From Caecitellus pseudoparvulus (lineage: Eukaryota; Bigyra: Bicosoecida): a stretch of DNA of 64,000 bases. The translations under genes were made by a program, and so were the position numbers. The DNA lies in contig CBFFRQ010000016.1 of the NCBI GenBank assembly GCA_965644315.1, positions 1 to 64,000 on the forward strand, given 5' to 3'. Numbering within the stretch: the first letter of the stretch is position 1; each line of letters starts with the position of its first letter. The notes below the pieces were generated by a model. It saw nothing but the letters and a program-made list of their open reading frames with translations, was not told the origin of the DNA and made no database searches. Below are positions 21,276 to 34,096 of this stretch, piece by piece.

Positions 21276-24200
21276 TCAGTGGGTCACGGCGTCGGAGAGG
21301 GCTGTGGGCGGCGTGGCAGGCACCAAGTGTTGAGGCACAGTGGCTTGGTTCGCCAACACCCACAACTTGGGCCGCATGCCGACGGCTCGAAGGTCCAAGA
21401 GGCGGTCAAGGAAACTGTGCCTTTGCCCCTGCCCCACCAGCAGAGCCTGCAGGCGTGACAGCGCATGCAGTGCTGACCGTGAGCCGATGCCGCTCAAGTC
21501 CAAGCCTGGAATGACGGCTGTGACGTAGAAGAGGGAGGAGGTGGTGGCGTGGCCGCCAAGGGCTGCCTTGGCCTCCACTGCAGCGGCTGTTGCCGCGGCG
21601 CCAACTGGGTCGTCCACCTCCATGCTCATGAGGTTGTGGTCGGCTGAGGCGCCCAGGAACCACAGCGGGTCCTCCGTCACAATGTAGTCGAATTTGGCCG
21701 CCCACTCATCGGGGGTGGCTGCGCCCAGCGCACTGCTTTCGTTCTTGGAGTACATCCAAGGCCACCCCCGCTGCCCGAAGCGACTGCTGCCCGTCGTGGC
21801 TGCCAGCGTGCACAGGTGCACTCGAATGGGGCGGCCTCGCTCGCTGGGGGTGGCGGTGGTGACGGGCGTGTCCCACACGAACCAGTCCTCCTCAGGCGGG
21901 TTCCAGAAGGAGAACGTCTCGTACGGCCAGTGGGGGGCTGGCGTGGGTGGCAGGGACATGGAGCCGCCCACAGACTGAAGCAAGGCTTGCAAGGCGGGGT
22001 GGGGTTGCAGGCCGCCAGGCACGTGGGCGGGGCGCCGATGCCCGGTCAGCTTGGACAGCGTCAGGGCAGCGTCTTGTGTGGCGTTGGCGGTGGCCCAGGA
22101 GGCGTCAAAGTGCGCGTGCACCGCCTGCAGCGCGTGCCCCCCAGGGTAATTCCCCGAGGCTGCCAGGGCCAGCACGCCCGTCACCAGCACGTGGCTTGCC
22201 AGGCAGCACAGCAGGCCCGCGCGCACGACCAGCTGCAGGGAGCCGGTGTCCTTGCGCAGGGGGCTGGCCCGGATGTCGCCTGGCGTGTCCAGCCAGGCCC
22301 CCTCATCCCCCTCTTCAGATTGGACTGGCCCGGGGGCGGCGGCCTGCTGTGCGGTGGGTGGCGCTTCTTGGCTCGCTGCCTCTGCGGTGTCATCGCCGCC
22401 CGCTGCCGCTTGCGCCTCCACCACCGCCTCTGCCTCCTTCGCCTCCCCCCCTTCCACCACCTGCTCCACCTCCGCCGCAGGCCTCTCGGCAGCAGGGCGG
22501 GGTTGCCAGCCCCAGCAGCCGAAGTCCCGCCGACCGACATGCCAGAGGCCGTGTGCCGCCATGCCCGCGCCGAGGTTCAGGAGGGGCAGGGCGGGGAAGA
22601 GGAAACGCAGTTCCTTGTGGGGCTGGCAGGAGTACAGGGCGACAAAAGCCAGGCCGGCGAGGGTGTAGGGCAGTGCTGGGTGCCAGACCGGCCGCACCCC
22701 CGGCGCGTTCACCCAGGTCAGGACGCCGCCGAAGCTCAGCGGCAGGGCCCAAAGGAGTGCCCGGGGAAGGGCCGAGGTGGCGTACCAGTACCAGGGGGAT
22801 GTGCCCCACTTGGAGGAGCCGCCCTGGACGGCGTTAAAGAAGAAGACGACGCCCTCTGGCCACAGCCACGTGCGCCAGAGGGCGGAGTCCACCAGCACAG
22901 TGGGCACCAGCGCCAGGCAGCCCAGCGTGAGCCCCTTCACGACCAGGGGCAGGAGGGACACCTCCCGCCTCCACAGCATGATCGCCAGGACCGGCACCAG
23001 GAGCACGAGGATGTCACACCGGAACCAGACGGTGGCGGCAGTCAACCAGGCACACGCCCGCCACAGGCCGGGACTGGAGCCCCACCACATCCACTCCTGT
23101 GCGCCTTGCCAGAGCTTGGCCAGCGTGTCCGTCCGCTTGCCCTGCACGCCTGTGTAGATGGCTCGCAGCACCAGTGCCGCGCGCAGCTTGCCCCACTTGC
23201 GCTGAGCACGCCGCAAGGAGCGGGGTGTGGTGGCTTGCCCTGTGCCTGAGGCGTGCAGGGCAGCAGAGCACTCAGCCTGTGCCCGCAGTGAGGCGATGCC
23301 GTCGTTGGAGGAGGCTCGCACCAGGGGCACGGCGCCAGGGAGGGACAGGGTGCTGTCGCGGGTGGTGTCGTACGGCAGCGTGCTGGCCGTGCTGTCTGTC
23401 GTGCAGGTGGTGCCGTGGGCCGTGAGGGGCACGTTGGTGCCTCGCATCGACAGCTGCGACACGCCACCTGCCGCGCTGCGCGTGGAGTCGGCTCGCTCCA
23501 GGGGCGCTGGCTGCATGGCGGGGTAGGCGCTGCTTGGCACACTGGCGGAGGGCTGCCCTTCCAGCGCGGTCTCCACCTGGTCACTGAAGGTCACTTGAGG
23601 CTCGGGAGCGGTCGGCGCCGGGGAGCTGGGCGGTGCTGGCGCCGCTGCAAGAGGTGCCAGCACCCACTCAGCCAGGCCCTGCAGCACCATGCCCTGCGCC
23701 AGGGTGTTGGGGAGCAGGCGACTGGAGTAAAACAGCAGGTGGAATTGGCTGCAGAGGAAGGCCTGCATCCACCACGCGCCGCCAGGGCCAAAGCGACGAG
23801 CCACAGCGGCACGAAACCTGTGGTGGCGCAGCGCAAACAGCCTCGTGAAGTGGCCCCGCATAGGCCACCAAGCTCACGCGGCAACGCACACAGCAAAGCA
23901 GTACACAGTCCAGGTCCCAAGCACCAGTCGGACTGCAAGGAGCGCCAGGAGGGTCTCGGGTGCGGCAGCTGAACAAGTGCAGCCGAGGCGCCCGAAACGC
24001 CACGGAAACGCACCTGTCGCTTGCAGGAAAATGCGAGGCACCCAGAAGGTCTGCATGACCCAGGTAAAGGGCGCTGACGCTGCAGCAAGCATCGCTGCAC
24101 CCAGGAAGGATCGCGGCACCGCCCCGCTGAACTCCAAGTGGTCGTACTGCACAGCGCAAGTGCGTGGCGAGTGCGGGCGCCTGCACCAGCGCCTCGCCGC

Positions 24201-24355
24201 GCCTGCCGCACCTCGTCAAAGGCCCGCCCATGCATGAGGAAGTCATGCGTCGCCTGCGTGTTGAAGCTTTCCTCCACTTTGTTGAACGGCACAAGGGCCA
24301 CGTAGGCTGCCATGATCAGCCATGCCGCCACATCCAGCAGGTCAAAGGCGGGCAT
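21276..24355 (-). CDS. ALG12: ALG12-like Dol-P-Man alpha-1,6-mannosyltransferase
   Basis: Four exons are inferred (24212-24355, 24014-24146, 23878-23932, 21276-23817) with introns of 65, 81 and 60 nt, giving about 957 residues. ALG12 adds the eighth mannose to the lipid-linked N-glycan precursor in the ER lumen. Family signatures are present: FNKVEESFNTQATHDFL, YDHLEFSGAVPRSFLG, QFHLLFYSSRLLPNTLA, WPEGVVFFFN...SSKWGTSPWYWYATSALPR, QPHKELRFLFP and SGNYPGG. The protein is about twice the human length because of a ~170-residue Ser/Thr/Ala-rich insert after the first helices and an acidic Ala/Glu-rich insert in the second half. The gene is divergent from Listerin. Confidence 0.92.
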
Positions 24356-24715
24356 GATGCGTGCTCGGTGCGTGCGAGCACTCCTCAACAGCACTGGCAG
24401 CGAAAGGCACACAGCGTGCGCCTGGCCACGGCAGGGGGCAGGCTGCGCAGATGTTCCCAGCAAGAAGCTGGGACACCTGCGAGTGGTGCGCGGCGAGGGG
24501 GCCTGGAGAGTGGCGGCGCCTGCTCACTGCCGCGTTCTGCCTGCCGCGAGCGGCGTGGTGTGACCCATGTCCGCAACCTGCCAGCGCACACTGCCTGCCG
24601 CCGGCAACACCGCCCCCCCGGCACATTTGACCCGCAGCACGTACCTCACTTGGGCCGTGTGCTTGCTTGCCTGCTCTGTTGCCCCTTCTCCCTCCTCACC
24701 CCACTGCGAGCAGCC
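24356..24715. promoter_or_regulatory. Divergent ALG12/Listerin promoter region
   Basis: 360 bp between two start codons, GC-rich, with no TATA box or recognisable RNA. Open frames crossing it are continuations of neighbouring frames with no homology that I can see. Confidence 0.5.
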
Positions 24716-27700
24716 ATGCCACGCAAGCACAGGCACCAAGGCCGCAGCAAGACGGTGGCGGCCGGCACAGGCGGCGCGTTCCATGGCTTTGGCGCATACA
24801 CTGGCGGGGCTGCAGCGGCACCTCTGGAAGTGCCCCACCCCGTCTTTTCGGCACGCCCTGTCATTCCCTATGCCGGCCAGCACCCCGCCGTCCTCATCGC
24901 TTGCAAGCTCGCACTCAAGCGAGACTTGACTTCCCAAGCCAAGGGCCTGACTGAACTGGCTGCGCTGGTGGCCAAGGCTCCATCTGAAGTCATGCCGGGC
25001 TTGCTGGCGCCTTGGTCTTACATGTTTCCCACTGCCTGTCTGAGCAATGACCGCCACGTGCGCCGGGCAGCGCAGGAGGCCATGAGCGCTGTGGTGCGTG
25101 GATTGCCAGCGATTTCCGCACCACGCCAACTCACCCGCAGAACGCCCGCCCCGCTCCCCCTCGCCACAGGCACGCGTGTCACAGAAGGCCCTCGCACGCT
25201 ACCTACCGGTGCTGCTCCCTCCCTGGCTGCTGTGCCTGCATGATCCGGCAGGGGAGGTGGCAGCAGCGGCGTGGGAGGCGCTGTCGGCGGCCTTCCCGCC
25301 TGCCAACGTGCCGTCGGTGATGGACCTGTTCTCGCCTGAGATCGCCGCAGGCCTCGCCTCCTTCATCCGGGGCGCCGAGGGCGACCTGAACGATATGTCC
25401 AACACCAGTGCTGAGGACGCCGCCGAGCGCTGTGAGCGTGTGCGCGGTGCGGCGCTGGCCGCCACGGCGTGGCTGGTCAGCCTGCTGCAGGGCGGGCCGG
25501 CGGACACCGAGGTGCCTGGCCTGGCCACCCTCACCTGGGCCGCCCTGCAGGGCGTGGACATGGACAGCTTGGAGGGCGAGCTGTCCGCCATGCTGCAGGG
25601 GCCTGCTCTGTGGGCAGCGTCCCTGGCCTCCGCCACACCCACCTCCGTGCGACGGGCTGCGTTGGCGCTCGTGGAGCAGGTGGCAGGGGGGCTTCATGGC
25701 GGCGCCGGGCCCCTCCCTCGGGCAGTGCTGCCAGCTGCTGCCGACGCCCTGGCTGCGTGCATCCGCACGGAACAGTTGCCGGATGTCCTGGCCGCTGCGA
25801 CGCGCACCCTTGCCAGCCTGGCCCCCTGTGGGCCACAGCCGGGTATGCCGGGGGCAGAGGCTGCCAAGGCCGCGCCCTCCCTCAACTGGAGCTTCTGGAA
25901 GTGGGCCTTGCCGGCGCCTGCGGCGTCTCTCGGCGGGGGGACCGGCGCCGCCGTCTGGGCAGCTCTGGCGTCCTCAGTGTCCAAGCACGCCGGGTCCGAA
26001 GCCGTGCAGGCAGCGCTGACGCTGCTCCTCGCGCGACTGCCACCGGCGGCGCTGTGCCAGGCAGTGCCTGCCTCCACGAAGCGCTCCAAGGCAGCTGTCG
26101 TGCAGCCCCTGGGGTCCGTGCTGTTTCACGGCGCCCTCGTGGGGCACCTTGGGGCAGGGGATGTGCTGGCGCGGGCGGGAGATGTGGCCCCACCGGCTGC
26201 CACGGCCTGCCTGCAGGTGGCGCTGACGGTGCTGGCAGTGCTGTCCAAGGACGCGGCAGTGGGGGCGCACCCCGCCGCCACAGCGGTGGCAGCACCCGTG
26301 CTGGAGTGTGTGCAGGCTGTGGTGGGGGCGACAGTTGCCGGCAGCAGCCCCAACGTGGCCCTGGCGCCAGCTGTCTCCCACTTCGCCTCCCAGCTGGCGA
26401 CGCTCATCGCCCGCCGCAAGAGCGCAGGCACGGGCTGTGACCTGCTGCTCCAAGCCCAGCAAGGCGTCTTGGCGGGCCTGGCAGCCCCCCCCCAGCCCCT
26501 CTCCCAGCGGGCAGCCTGGCCTGCCCTGCAGCTGGTGGCGTGCCTGGCAGGGCACATCCCAGCACCTGCCCTGGCCGACGCAGCCACGGCAAGCCTGCGG
26601 GTCTTGGCCACCTGCGATGCCGCCAGCCTGGGCACGCTGGGAGGGCAGGCTGCCCAGCTGGGGGAGGCGCTGCTGGCGATTGGCGACGGGCGGGGCGGCG
26701 ACATGCCGAGCAGCTGGACAGAGGCGCTGTACGAACTGCTGGAGCACGTGCTGGAGGTGGGGGCAGAGGCTGTGCCCCTGCTGGTGCCGGTGCTGGGACG
26801 GGCCCTCCTCGCCGCGCCGGGGGGGGAGGCGGAGGTCCTGGACCTGTACGAGGATTTGGCCGACGCTCCCGACGAGCAGTTGCTGCTGCTGCCTGTCCTC
26901 CTGGGCAGCCCGGGCCTGGACACGAGCGCCCTGGCCCCCGCCGTGCAGAGCCTACTGAGCGGGGCGCTGGGCGAGGCGGGCGCCAGCGCTGCGGATGTGC
27001 TGAGCCTCGTGCGGGCGACACTGCAGCACCCAGAGCTGTTGTCGCCGGGTGCGGCCGCCGACCTGGCGGGTGCGCTGGCAGGCGCTGTCGCTGCCACGAG
27101 CATGGTTGCTACAGGCGCGGCCCAAGCAGTGCAGCCGCAGCAGCAGGCAGTGCTGCGAGCCGTGGCGGCCACCGGCGTCCCGTCTGCAACGGCCATTTTG
27201 GCAGAGCACCCGCGGCAGGCTGCGGCAGTTGTGGTGCACGGCGCACTGCTGGCCTCTTGCTCAGGGACGCTGCCAGGCCAAGGCGCAGTGTGCGTGGCCA
27301 TGGCCTCTGCACTGTTGCAGGGCGCGCCGTTGGAGGGTGTGGCTGTCGAGCTGGCTGCGGCGAAAGCCCCGCCTGCACAGGCCGCCTTGGCGCTGGCCTG
27401 TGTCCAGGCTGCCTGGCCCTCTCAGGCACCAGGTGCTAAAATCGAAGCAGAACACGCCTCCTCTGCTGCTGCCCAGGCCGTGCAGGGCTCACAATTAGCA
27501 GCTGAGGCCATGGGCCAGGTCGACGTCTGGGCGGTTCTGAGCCATGCTTTGGTTGCCCTGCTGCCCGGCACGTCGCACTCGCCGAGCAGTGCGCCGGAGG
27601 TGCACTTGCTGCTGGCGTGGCTCGCGGCACACGGTGAAGGGGGCGTGGCTCTCGCAGCTGGCCCGCTGCTGGCATGCACGGCGCCTCAGTACCTACCGGC

Positions 27701-30536
27701 GGGCGCTGGCGCCACGCCCTGCGCATCTCCGCCTGTGCGGCAGACTCTGCAAATGCTGACCTTGGCGGGGGCCGACCCCGCATGGGTCCCATCTGCATTG
27801 AAAGCCATCTGCAGCGCGGCACCCCCTCCCGCCATCGCGCGTGTGGCGATGGCGTGTGTCCTGGTTGCTGGCTCAGGCGGCGACTCAAACATGGTGCAGC
27901 ACCTGCTTTCGGCGACAAGTGCTCCGGCAGCCGGCACCGCGCGAAGTGCAGGCACAGGGGAGGTCCTGGACGTCCCTGATTCCCTGCATGCTCCATGCCT
28001 GCCCCTGCTCCTGGCTGCTGCTGGTGCAGGGCTGGTTCCTGCAGAGCTGGCCTTGCCTGAGCCGCAAGCACTGCTGGCTGCGGCACTGCACTTGCTGCAG
28101 CCAGCGCCAGAGCATGCGTTGCCCCTGACGCCCTTGGCGGGGCAGGCCATTGCGGGAGGCCTGTCAGGGCCACACGCTTCCACTTGGTTTTCCCCAGCGA
28201 CCACCTGGCTGCAGTCAGTGTGGAGTGACGTGGAAGGGCGTGGTGACCAGGTGCCTGCGCCGCAGGTGGCCCTCCTGCAACGCGCCTTTGACGTGGCAGC
28301 AGCGTTGCTCCACCTGGCCAGTCGTGGCGAGACTGGCATGAACTTGCCACCTTCCACAGCCTCCGAGGTGCGTCGCACGGTGAGCCTCCTGCTCCCCCTG
28401 CAAGAGGCTGTTTTGGCTGCCGCCAGCGCGGTCCCTGCCAGCGACACTGCAGACCCTGCCAGCACTGTGCACTCGCAATTGGCCCTTGCGGCACTCGGCG
28501 CAGGGGCACGTCTACTGCGTGTGCAGTGTTTCTTGGGCTCGGCAGGACAGGGTGCCAGCGCTGCGGGGCGGCAGGATGGCCCCCTGTTTCCGCTGGCAGC
28601 CGTGCCGACTGAGACGCACGACATGGGCACTGTGGAGGGGCAGGGCTGCCGCTTGGCACGGCAGTTGCTGTCACAGGACACCAGTGCACAGGTCGGCATC
28701 AAGACAAAGTTGCGCGTTGCGCCGCTCGCAGCGCTGGCCCCTGCGTTGACCTTGACAGCCCTGCCGCCTGGCGATGCGGAGCACTTGGCGGCAGTCCTCG
28801 CCGCGGCGGCTGCCTTCCCCCGCGCACTCACCGCGGCTGACGCGGAGGCGCTGGCAGTCCCAGAGGAGCCCTTGAACACTGAAATCCCAGAACCTGAGGC
28901 CAGGGCGGCGGCAGTTGCCGCACAGCGTGCTCGCCGTGAGCTGTTGGTGTCTGCTGGAGCTGCCGTTTTGGGCGAGCCGTTGCTACGTGCATTGCGGCTG
29001 CTCACAGCAGCACCAGGCGCAGGGGAAGCGGGGTGCATTGCGCGCACTCGTGCAGCTGCAGTGTGGCAAATTGTGGCGGAGGTGCTGGCTGCAGGCGACG
29101 TCAGCGTGAGGGAGGCTGTCGCGAGCTTTGTGCGGCAGCCCACCCAGAGTGCTGGCATCGTGCCACTGGACACTGCCCTCTCCATCGCCCTGCAATCCCT
29201 GGGCAAGGCCAGGCGCCTGACAGCAGTGCTGGAGCGTGGGCGCCGCAAGCAGTGGAACAAGGCCACTGTTGCTGCCGCGGCTCTCACGGCGCTCAGAGCA
29301 ACAGGCAGCACGGATGCGGCAGGTGACGTGGCCGCTGCCACCACCGCCCCCCCACGCCATGTATGGCCGGCGAGCGCCTCACCAACCTCTTCCCAGTGGG
29401 CTGCCATCACTGCACAGCCACACACCCTGCAGCACACGTGCCAACCACTTTCGCTGTTGCAGGGCGCTGGTGAAGGGGTTGGGGCGGCACCAGCGCCTGA
29501 GTGCTGCGCCGCAGCCGTCGGCGCTGGGCAGGCAGCGCTGGCCACTCCGCCCACCTTGGCGCCGCAGCTGAGCGCGACGAGCAGCACGTCCAGTGCCACG
29601 GCAGTGGACATGAACGCAGCCTCCATCTTCCTCGCCATCATGGCGTCGGACATGCCCGCCGCTGGCGCCAGCGAGTTCATGGCCAGCCTGCAGCTGTTGT
29701 GCCGAGTGGGGTGTCTGCTGCCAGCTCGACTGGCACGTTGGCACGCACGGCTGCCGCGAGGGGAAGCGTCATCAGCAGAGGCTGTCGTGGTGTCATTGAT
29801 TGCGCCTGCAGTGCTGGATTCCCAGTTGCGCAAGCTGTCGTCCGAGGCGCGGCCAGGGCAGGGCGATGCGCTGGGCGCAGCTGACGCGGTTACAACCGCC
29901 TTCGGGCGAAGCGGCATGCGTTGGTTCCATGGCGACCCCCGCGAAGCAGCTCTCGAGGCGGGCCAAGCGCTCGTCGCGGCGGCAGCAGGCAGTGTGGGCA
30001 TGTCCCTCACAGCCAAGGAGCGTGGGGATGCGGAGGGCAAGGCCGGCGCGCCGGAGCACGTGGTGGAGCTGGGGCTTGGGGCGGCCTCAGGTGACAGCAC
30101 GTTCAAGGTCATCGTGCAGCCCGAAGCGTTCGCCGTGGACGCCCACTTCGCTGCCGACGAGGCCAAGCTCGGCATTCGCATCCAACTGCCGCCGTCCTAC
30201 CCTTTGCGGCGCCCCGAGCTGCGGTGCCTGGCGCGCGTGGGGGTCAGTGACGCGGTGTGGCGGCGCTGGGAACTGCAGCTGCGTGGCGTGCTGTCGTCAC
30301 GCGGCGGCAGTTTGTGGGCTGCGCTGAGCCTGTGGAGAGAGACTGTGAAGAGTACATTCACAGGCGTGGAGCCATGCCCCATCTGCTACTCCCTGCTGCA
30401 CCACTCGGACAAGTCCTTGCCCAAGATGCTGTGCGGTGTGTGCTCCTCGAAGTTCCACGCTGGCTGCCTGTATAAATGGTTCCGAACCTCCGGCGACTCG
30501 AAGTGCCCCATGTGCCGGGCTACATGGGCAGCCTAG
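24716..30536 (+). CDS. LTN1: E3 ubiquitin-protein ligase Listerin
   Basis: Exons 24716-25093 and 25170-30536 flank a 76-nt intron and encode about 1914 residues, the right size for Listerin. Listerin ubiquitinates nascent chains on stalled 60S subunits in ribosome-associated quality control. The N-terminus has the Listerin pattern: a basic start, FHGFGAYTGG, then a HEAT-type region (LKRDLTSQAKGLTELAALV). The middle is a very long Ala/Leu-rich helical solenoid. The C-terminus has the RWD-like segment (IQLPPSYPLRRPELRC, RWELQLRGVL) and a variant RING: CPIC, CGVC, FHAGC, CPMC, ending MCRATWAA. Both family-specific ends are intact, so the call is secure even though the solenoid is diverged. Confidence 0.95.
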
Positions 30537-31149
30537 CGCCCAATCGCTACGCAACGACATGCAAGATGGTATGAGCATGTTTGTGACGTGGCCCTCCCGC
30601 CTCGGAGCGGCCACGTGGAGACTGGCCACGCACAATGCATGGCGAACGAAGCACGAAGCCAGCGGGCTCTGCGGAGCAGCTTGCCGGCCGCCGCAGCGCA
30701 CTTGCGCCGCTGGCCTGGAAATTCACACACCACCCCATTGCGTAGTAAGTTCCATTTCCACGTCTTTTTCCACGCCTCGCGCCCTAACTCGCCGGGAGCG
30801 CGGGGCGGCACCGCGGCGGGAGGCGGCGGAACGGCTTTCCACACCCTCCTCAAGGCGCGTGCGAGGGGGGGGCGCTGAACCTTGCGAGGGACACTTCGGG
30901 CAGTTTACCCGTCGAGCACTCGGCAGTCGGCACGCACACTCACAACCCGCGCCACCTAACCACAAATGAACACACCAACACCCTGTTTTCGCGTACCTAT
31001 CCAACCACCAGCCCCCTGCCCCCACACGCAGCCTCAGCTGCAGCGCGTGGCAAGCCTTCACCATCGCTCATCAGCTGCCCGTGGCAAACGCTGCATGCTC
31101 CAGACGACTCCGTCTTCAGCCCCTCTCAGCGACACAGCACCCCAGTGCC
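30537..31149. other. Intergenic region after Listerin
   Basis: 613 bp with no supported gene. It is GC-rich with G/A-rich and C/A-rich patches. It should hold the Listerin 3' end and the promoter of the next gene. I found no tRNA, snRNA or TATA box here. Confidence 0.45.
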
Positions 31150-33771
31150 ATGGCTTCAACGTCGAAAGACTCTTCCTCCAACGCCCAACGGCTGTCTGAA
31201 ATCTCCAGGGACCTGGAGCGCAAAGTGTGCGTGTTGTCTGCTGCGCCGGCAGCGACGTTCCTGCGAAGCCTGCTCCTTGCCGGCCACCGCGCTCGTCCTC
31301 GGCAGTCCATTGCCAGCCAGCCCGCGCCAATGGCCTCAGGAAACAACCACTGTGCACCACGTAGCTCGTCTGCACCCTCACAGGAGCGAGCTCTGGCTCG
31401 TGCGCACGCGTTGTCTTGCTGACATCTCTTCGTGGATGGGCGAGGCAGCCCCCAGCGCGCTGCAGCGCGCCCAGGCGTTCGTCAAGGGCAACTCCCGTCT
31501 GGGAGGCATGTTCAACTCCTTGCTGTCCACCACCAAGCAGGTGCGTGTCCCTGGTCATTGCGCAGCGAGGGGGTTTCTGCCAGCCGCGCGTCACGCGCTG
31601 TCAAGCCTGCGGAATCAGCTGTTTGCCGCGCCCCTGCCAACGCCGCTGCCGACTGCGGTACTGCAAACCTGCAGGCTAGGCCCGTGTGGTGTGTGAAGTG
31701 ACCTGTCTGGACGCAGGCTTGCCCCCTGCTGCGTGCTGTGTTGTGCACTCGGCAGGGCAAGCGCTCGGCGCGGGCGAGAAGCCGCTGCTCACCATCCCCA
31801 AACTTGACTGGGCTTGATGTGCCCCGTCACACTCAGCCCGCGGCCTCATGCTGCGTGCTCCGCCTGCCACAGCGTCATGCATGGCTCCCTTGTTGTACTT
31901 GTGGCTGCTGGCTGCAGTTGTGTGCGCCGGCGCGCCTGGCGCAGGCTGCTTTTGCCGTGTCAGCACTCGCGCCGTTCCTGCGTCCTTGCCTGTCTCCCTT
32001 TCCCCGCCCACACCCCACATGGCCACCACTCCGCCCTGCACAGATGCGAGGAGCCACCTCCATCGTCGGCAGTCTGGCCGCTGCGCCCAGCCACGAGGAA
32101 ATCGTCGCCATCACCCGCGGCATCGCAGGGCGCAAGGGGGAGGACTGTGCCACGTTGCTGGCACAGCACACGTCCTCTGGGCGCCTGAACCGAAAAGTGA
32201 CCAACCGCGCCCACGCGCTCAAGCACCGCTACCGCCGACGCTGGATCAGCGACCAGCAGCAGCAGCTGCTGGGCAGTGTGGACTTGCTGCGCGGCATGTG
32301 GACGCTCCTGCACTCGGAGGTTGCAGCAGCTGTGAGTCCAGCCCGGCGGCATTGCCACCTGCCGCCATCAACGCACATCCCGCCCCCCCACTCGCCACCA
32401 CCCCCACAGCTCGGCGTGCAACGGCACCCCGGAGACGACATCATATTCGAGCAAGATGGAGCCCTGCAGCTTGGCGGCATGCGCCTGCAGTTGGACGGCA
32501 CTGGCAGCCCTGACCCGGCAGGCCGCCGAAGTGGCGACAAGCCGCTCATCGAGATTATCCGCACTTCCCTGCGCACCATGGCTGCCAGCGTCGCGGCAGA
32601 GGCTGTCGTGGGGGCCACCCTCACCTCCACGTCTCACGGGTACAGCCACGTCAGCCTGGGCGACGCGCCAGCTCCCAGCCAGGTCATGACCCAGGGCGGG
32701 TTGCTGGCATGGGTGCAAGCCAACCCGACGTCCATCGCGTCCATGATGCTGCTGCCTCCCGCCACCCTGGACGCCGCACCGTCCTTGACCGACAAGATGC
32801 ACATGCTGTCTGCGCTGGGCACCACTGTGTTGCTGGATGCCTTGTCTGCCTTCCTGCCAGCGTTGCCCCAGGTTGACCCCACCACGCCCACCGTGGAACC
32901 CGGGCAGCTTCGCGCCATCATGGCGCTGCACGGCAACGCCCAGCTGGACGTGTCCTCCGTACAGCGGGCCATGTACCCCCACGCACAGTCCATGCCCCAG
33001 TCTGCGGCAGCAGCTGCCGCCACAGCCGGCGTGCCCGTGCCCGGCGTGGGGCAGTATGTGCCCGCATTCGTGTCTGCACCACAGCACACGATGGCCATGC
33101 GCGGACCAACCATCACCCCTGTGCCCTTCGTCACCCATGGAAGTGCCTTCCCACCTATGTCTGCTGCCTTTGGCACCCCGTCCTCCAACCTAACCACACC
33201 CTCGTCGGCGTTCCTGCACGGGCGCCCGGGCAGCGCGGCCTACCCATCCTCTGTCGCGGACTCCGCGTCCCTGCGCAGCGCTTCCTGGCAGCAGCTCGGC
33301 GGCAGCAAGCGCCGCACACCCAGTCCCTCCAACCACGCCCTCCCATGGCAGCAGGAGTTCGGGACGCCCCTCGCCCCCACCGCCAAGCGTGTGTGCGCCC
33401 AGCCACCCCACGGCGCCATCAGCCTCCTGGCTGACTGCGCTGGGAAGCTGCCAGCTCGCGACACGTCCATGGATGCTGGCCGCGTCAGCACGGCGGGCAG
33501 CACCTCCAGCGTGGGGCCCTCACCCCTCATGCCGCCTGCAGCCCAGCTGCCCGTCCTCTCCCGCCACGCGCCCCCCCCACGACTGCCACGTGCGGCAGTC
33601 TTGGGCACCATGGGCGCTGCTGTGCTCGGCGGCTCGGCCTACATGGGCTGTGCAGCCGCGACGACGGCACCGTCCAAGCCCAGCATGTGGGTTGTCACGG
33701 CCTCCAAGCCCCGTGAAGGCAAGGTGACGGTGCCGTCTTGGGCGGCGGCCCACTCAGCATGCACCGTGTAG
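31150..33771 (+). CDS. Unknown spliced gene (model partly uncertain)
   Basis: Exons 31150-31226 and 31384-31540 are joined by a 157-nt intron with a GTGCGT donor, giving 78 in-frame residues (SEISRDLERKVSELWLVRTR...). A second block begins at 32044, directly after CCCTGCACAG, with MRGATSIVGSLAAAPSHEE. It continues to 33771 with one 78-nt in-frame intron at 32332-32409. Joining 31540 to 32044 keeps frame but implies a 503-nt intron, far above the local norm. Either small exons are hidden in between or these are two genes. The N-terminal part is helical and basic, and the last 300 residues are Ser/Pro/Ala-rich. I do not recognise a family. Confidence 0.5.
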
Positions 33772-34096
33772 AGCTTGCGAGCTGCAGCCTTGGCGGGTGT
33801 CCCCGCTCTTCCCCACGAGTCCTTCTCAGGACACGTGCCCCCTCTCGGCTTCAACCAGCAGGTGTGACTTTTGTGCACCTGCAATTCCTTGCATATAGCA
33901 ACTGTTCTCCGCGCCGCCGCTGCGCGCCGAACTGCCACCAAACAACAAACAACAGCAAAAAGAGAAAGAAACAACAGCCTCTGTGGTCTTCTGGCCTTAC
34001 CATTAATCTCAAGACTCGTCACCAGTGATTCAATCGTGTATTCTCAATCCCGCTGCAGAGAGCGTTCTGAACGCAACTCACAATTCAATCCTCTGC
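33772..34096. other. Convergent intergenic region
   Basis: 325 bp between two convergent stop codons. It contains an A-rich purine tract (AACAAACAACAGCAAAAAGAG around 33945-33965), unusual in this GC-rich sequence. Otherwise I see nothing. Confidence 0.45.

Noticed and set aside
21816-23249. Plus-strand open frame of 477 codons
   Set aside because: It is fully antisense to ALG12, whose conserved motifs are clear. The product is Gly/Arg/Pro-rich without similarity.
27686-30181. Minus-strand open frame of 831 codons across Listerin
   Set aside because: The length comes from GC bias opposite a conserved Listerin coding region. It is Ser/Ala/Arg-rich with no motifs.
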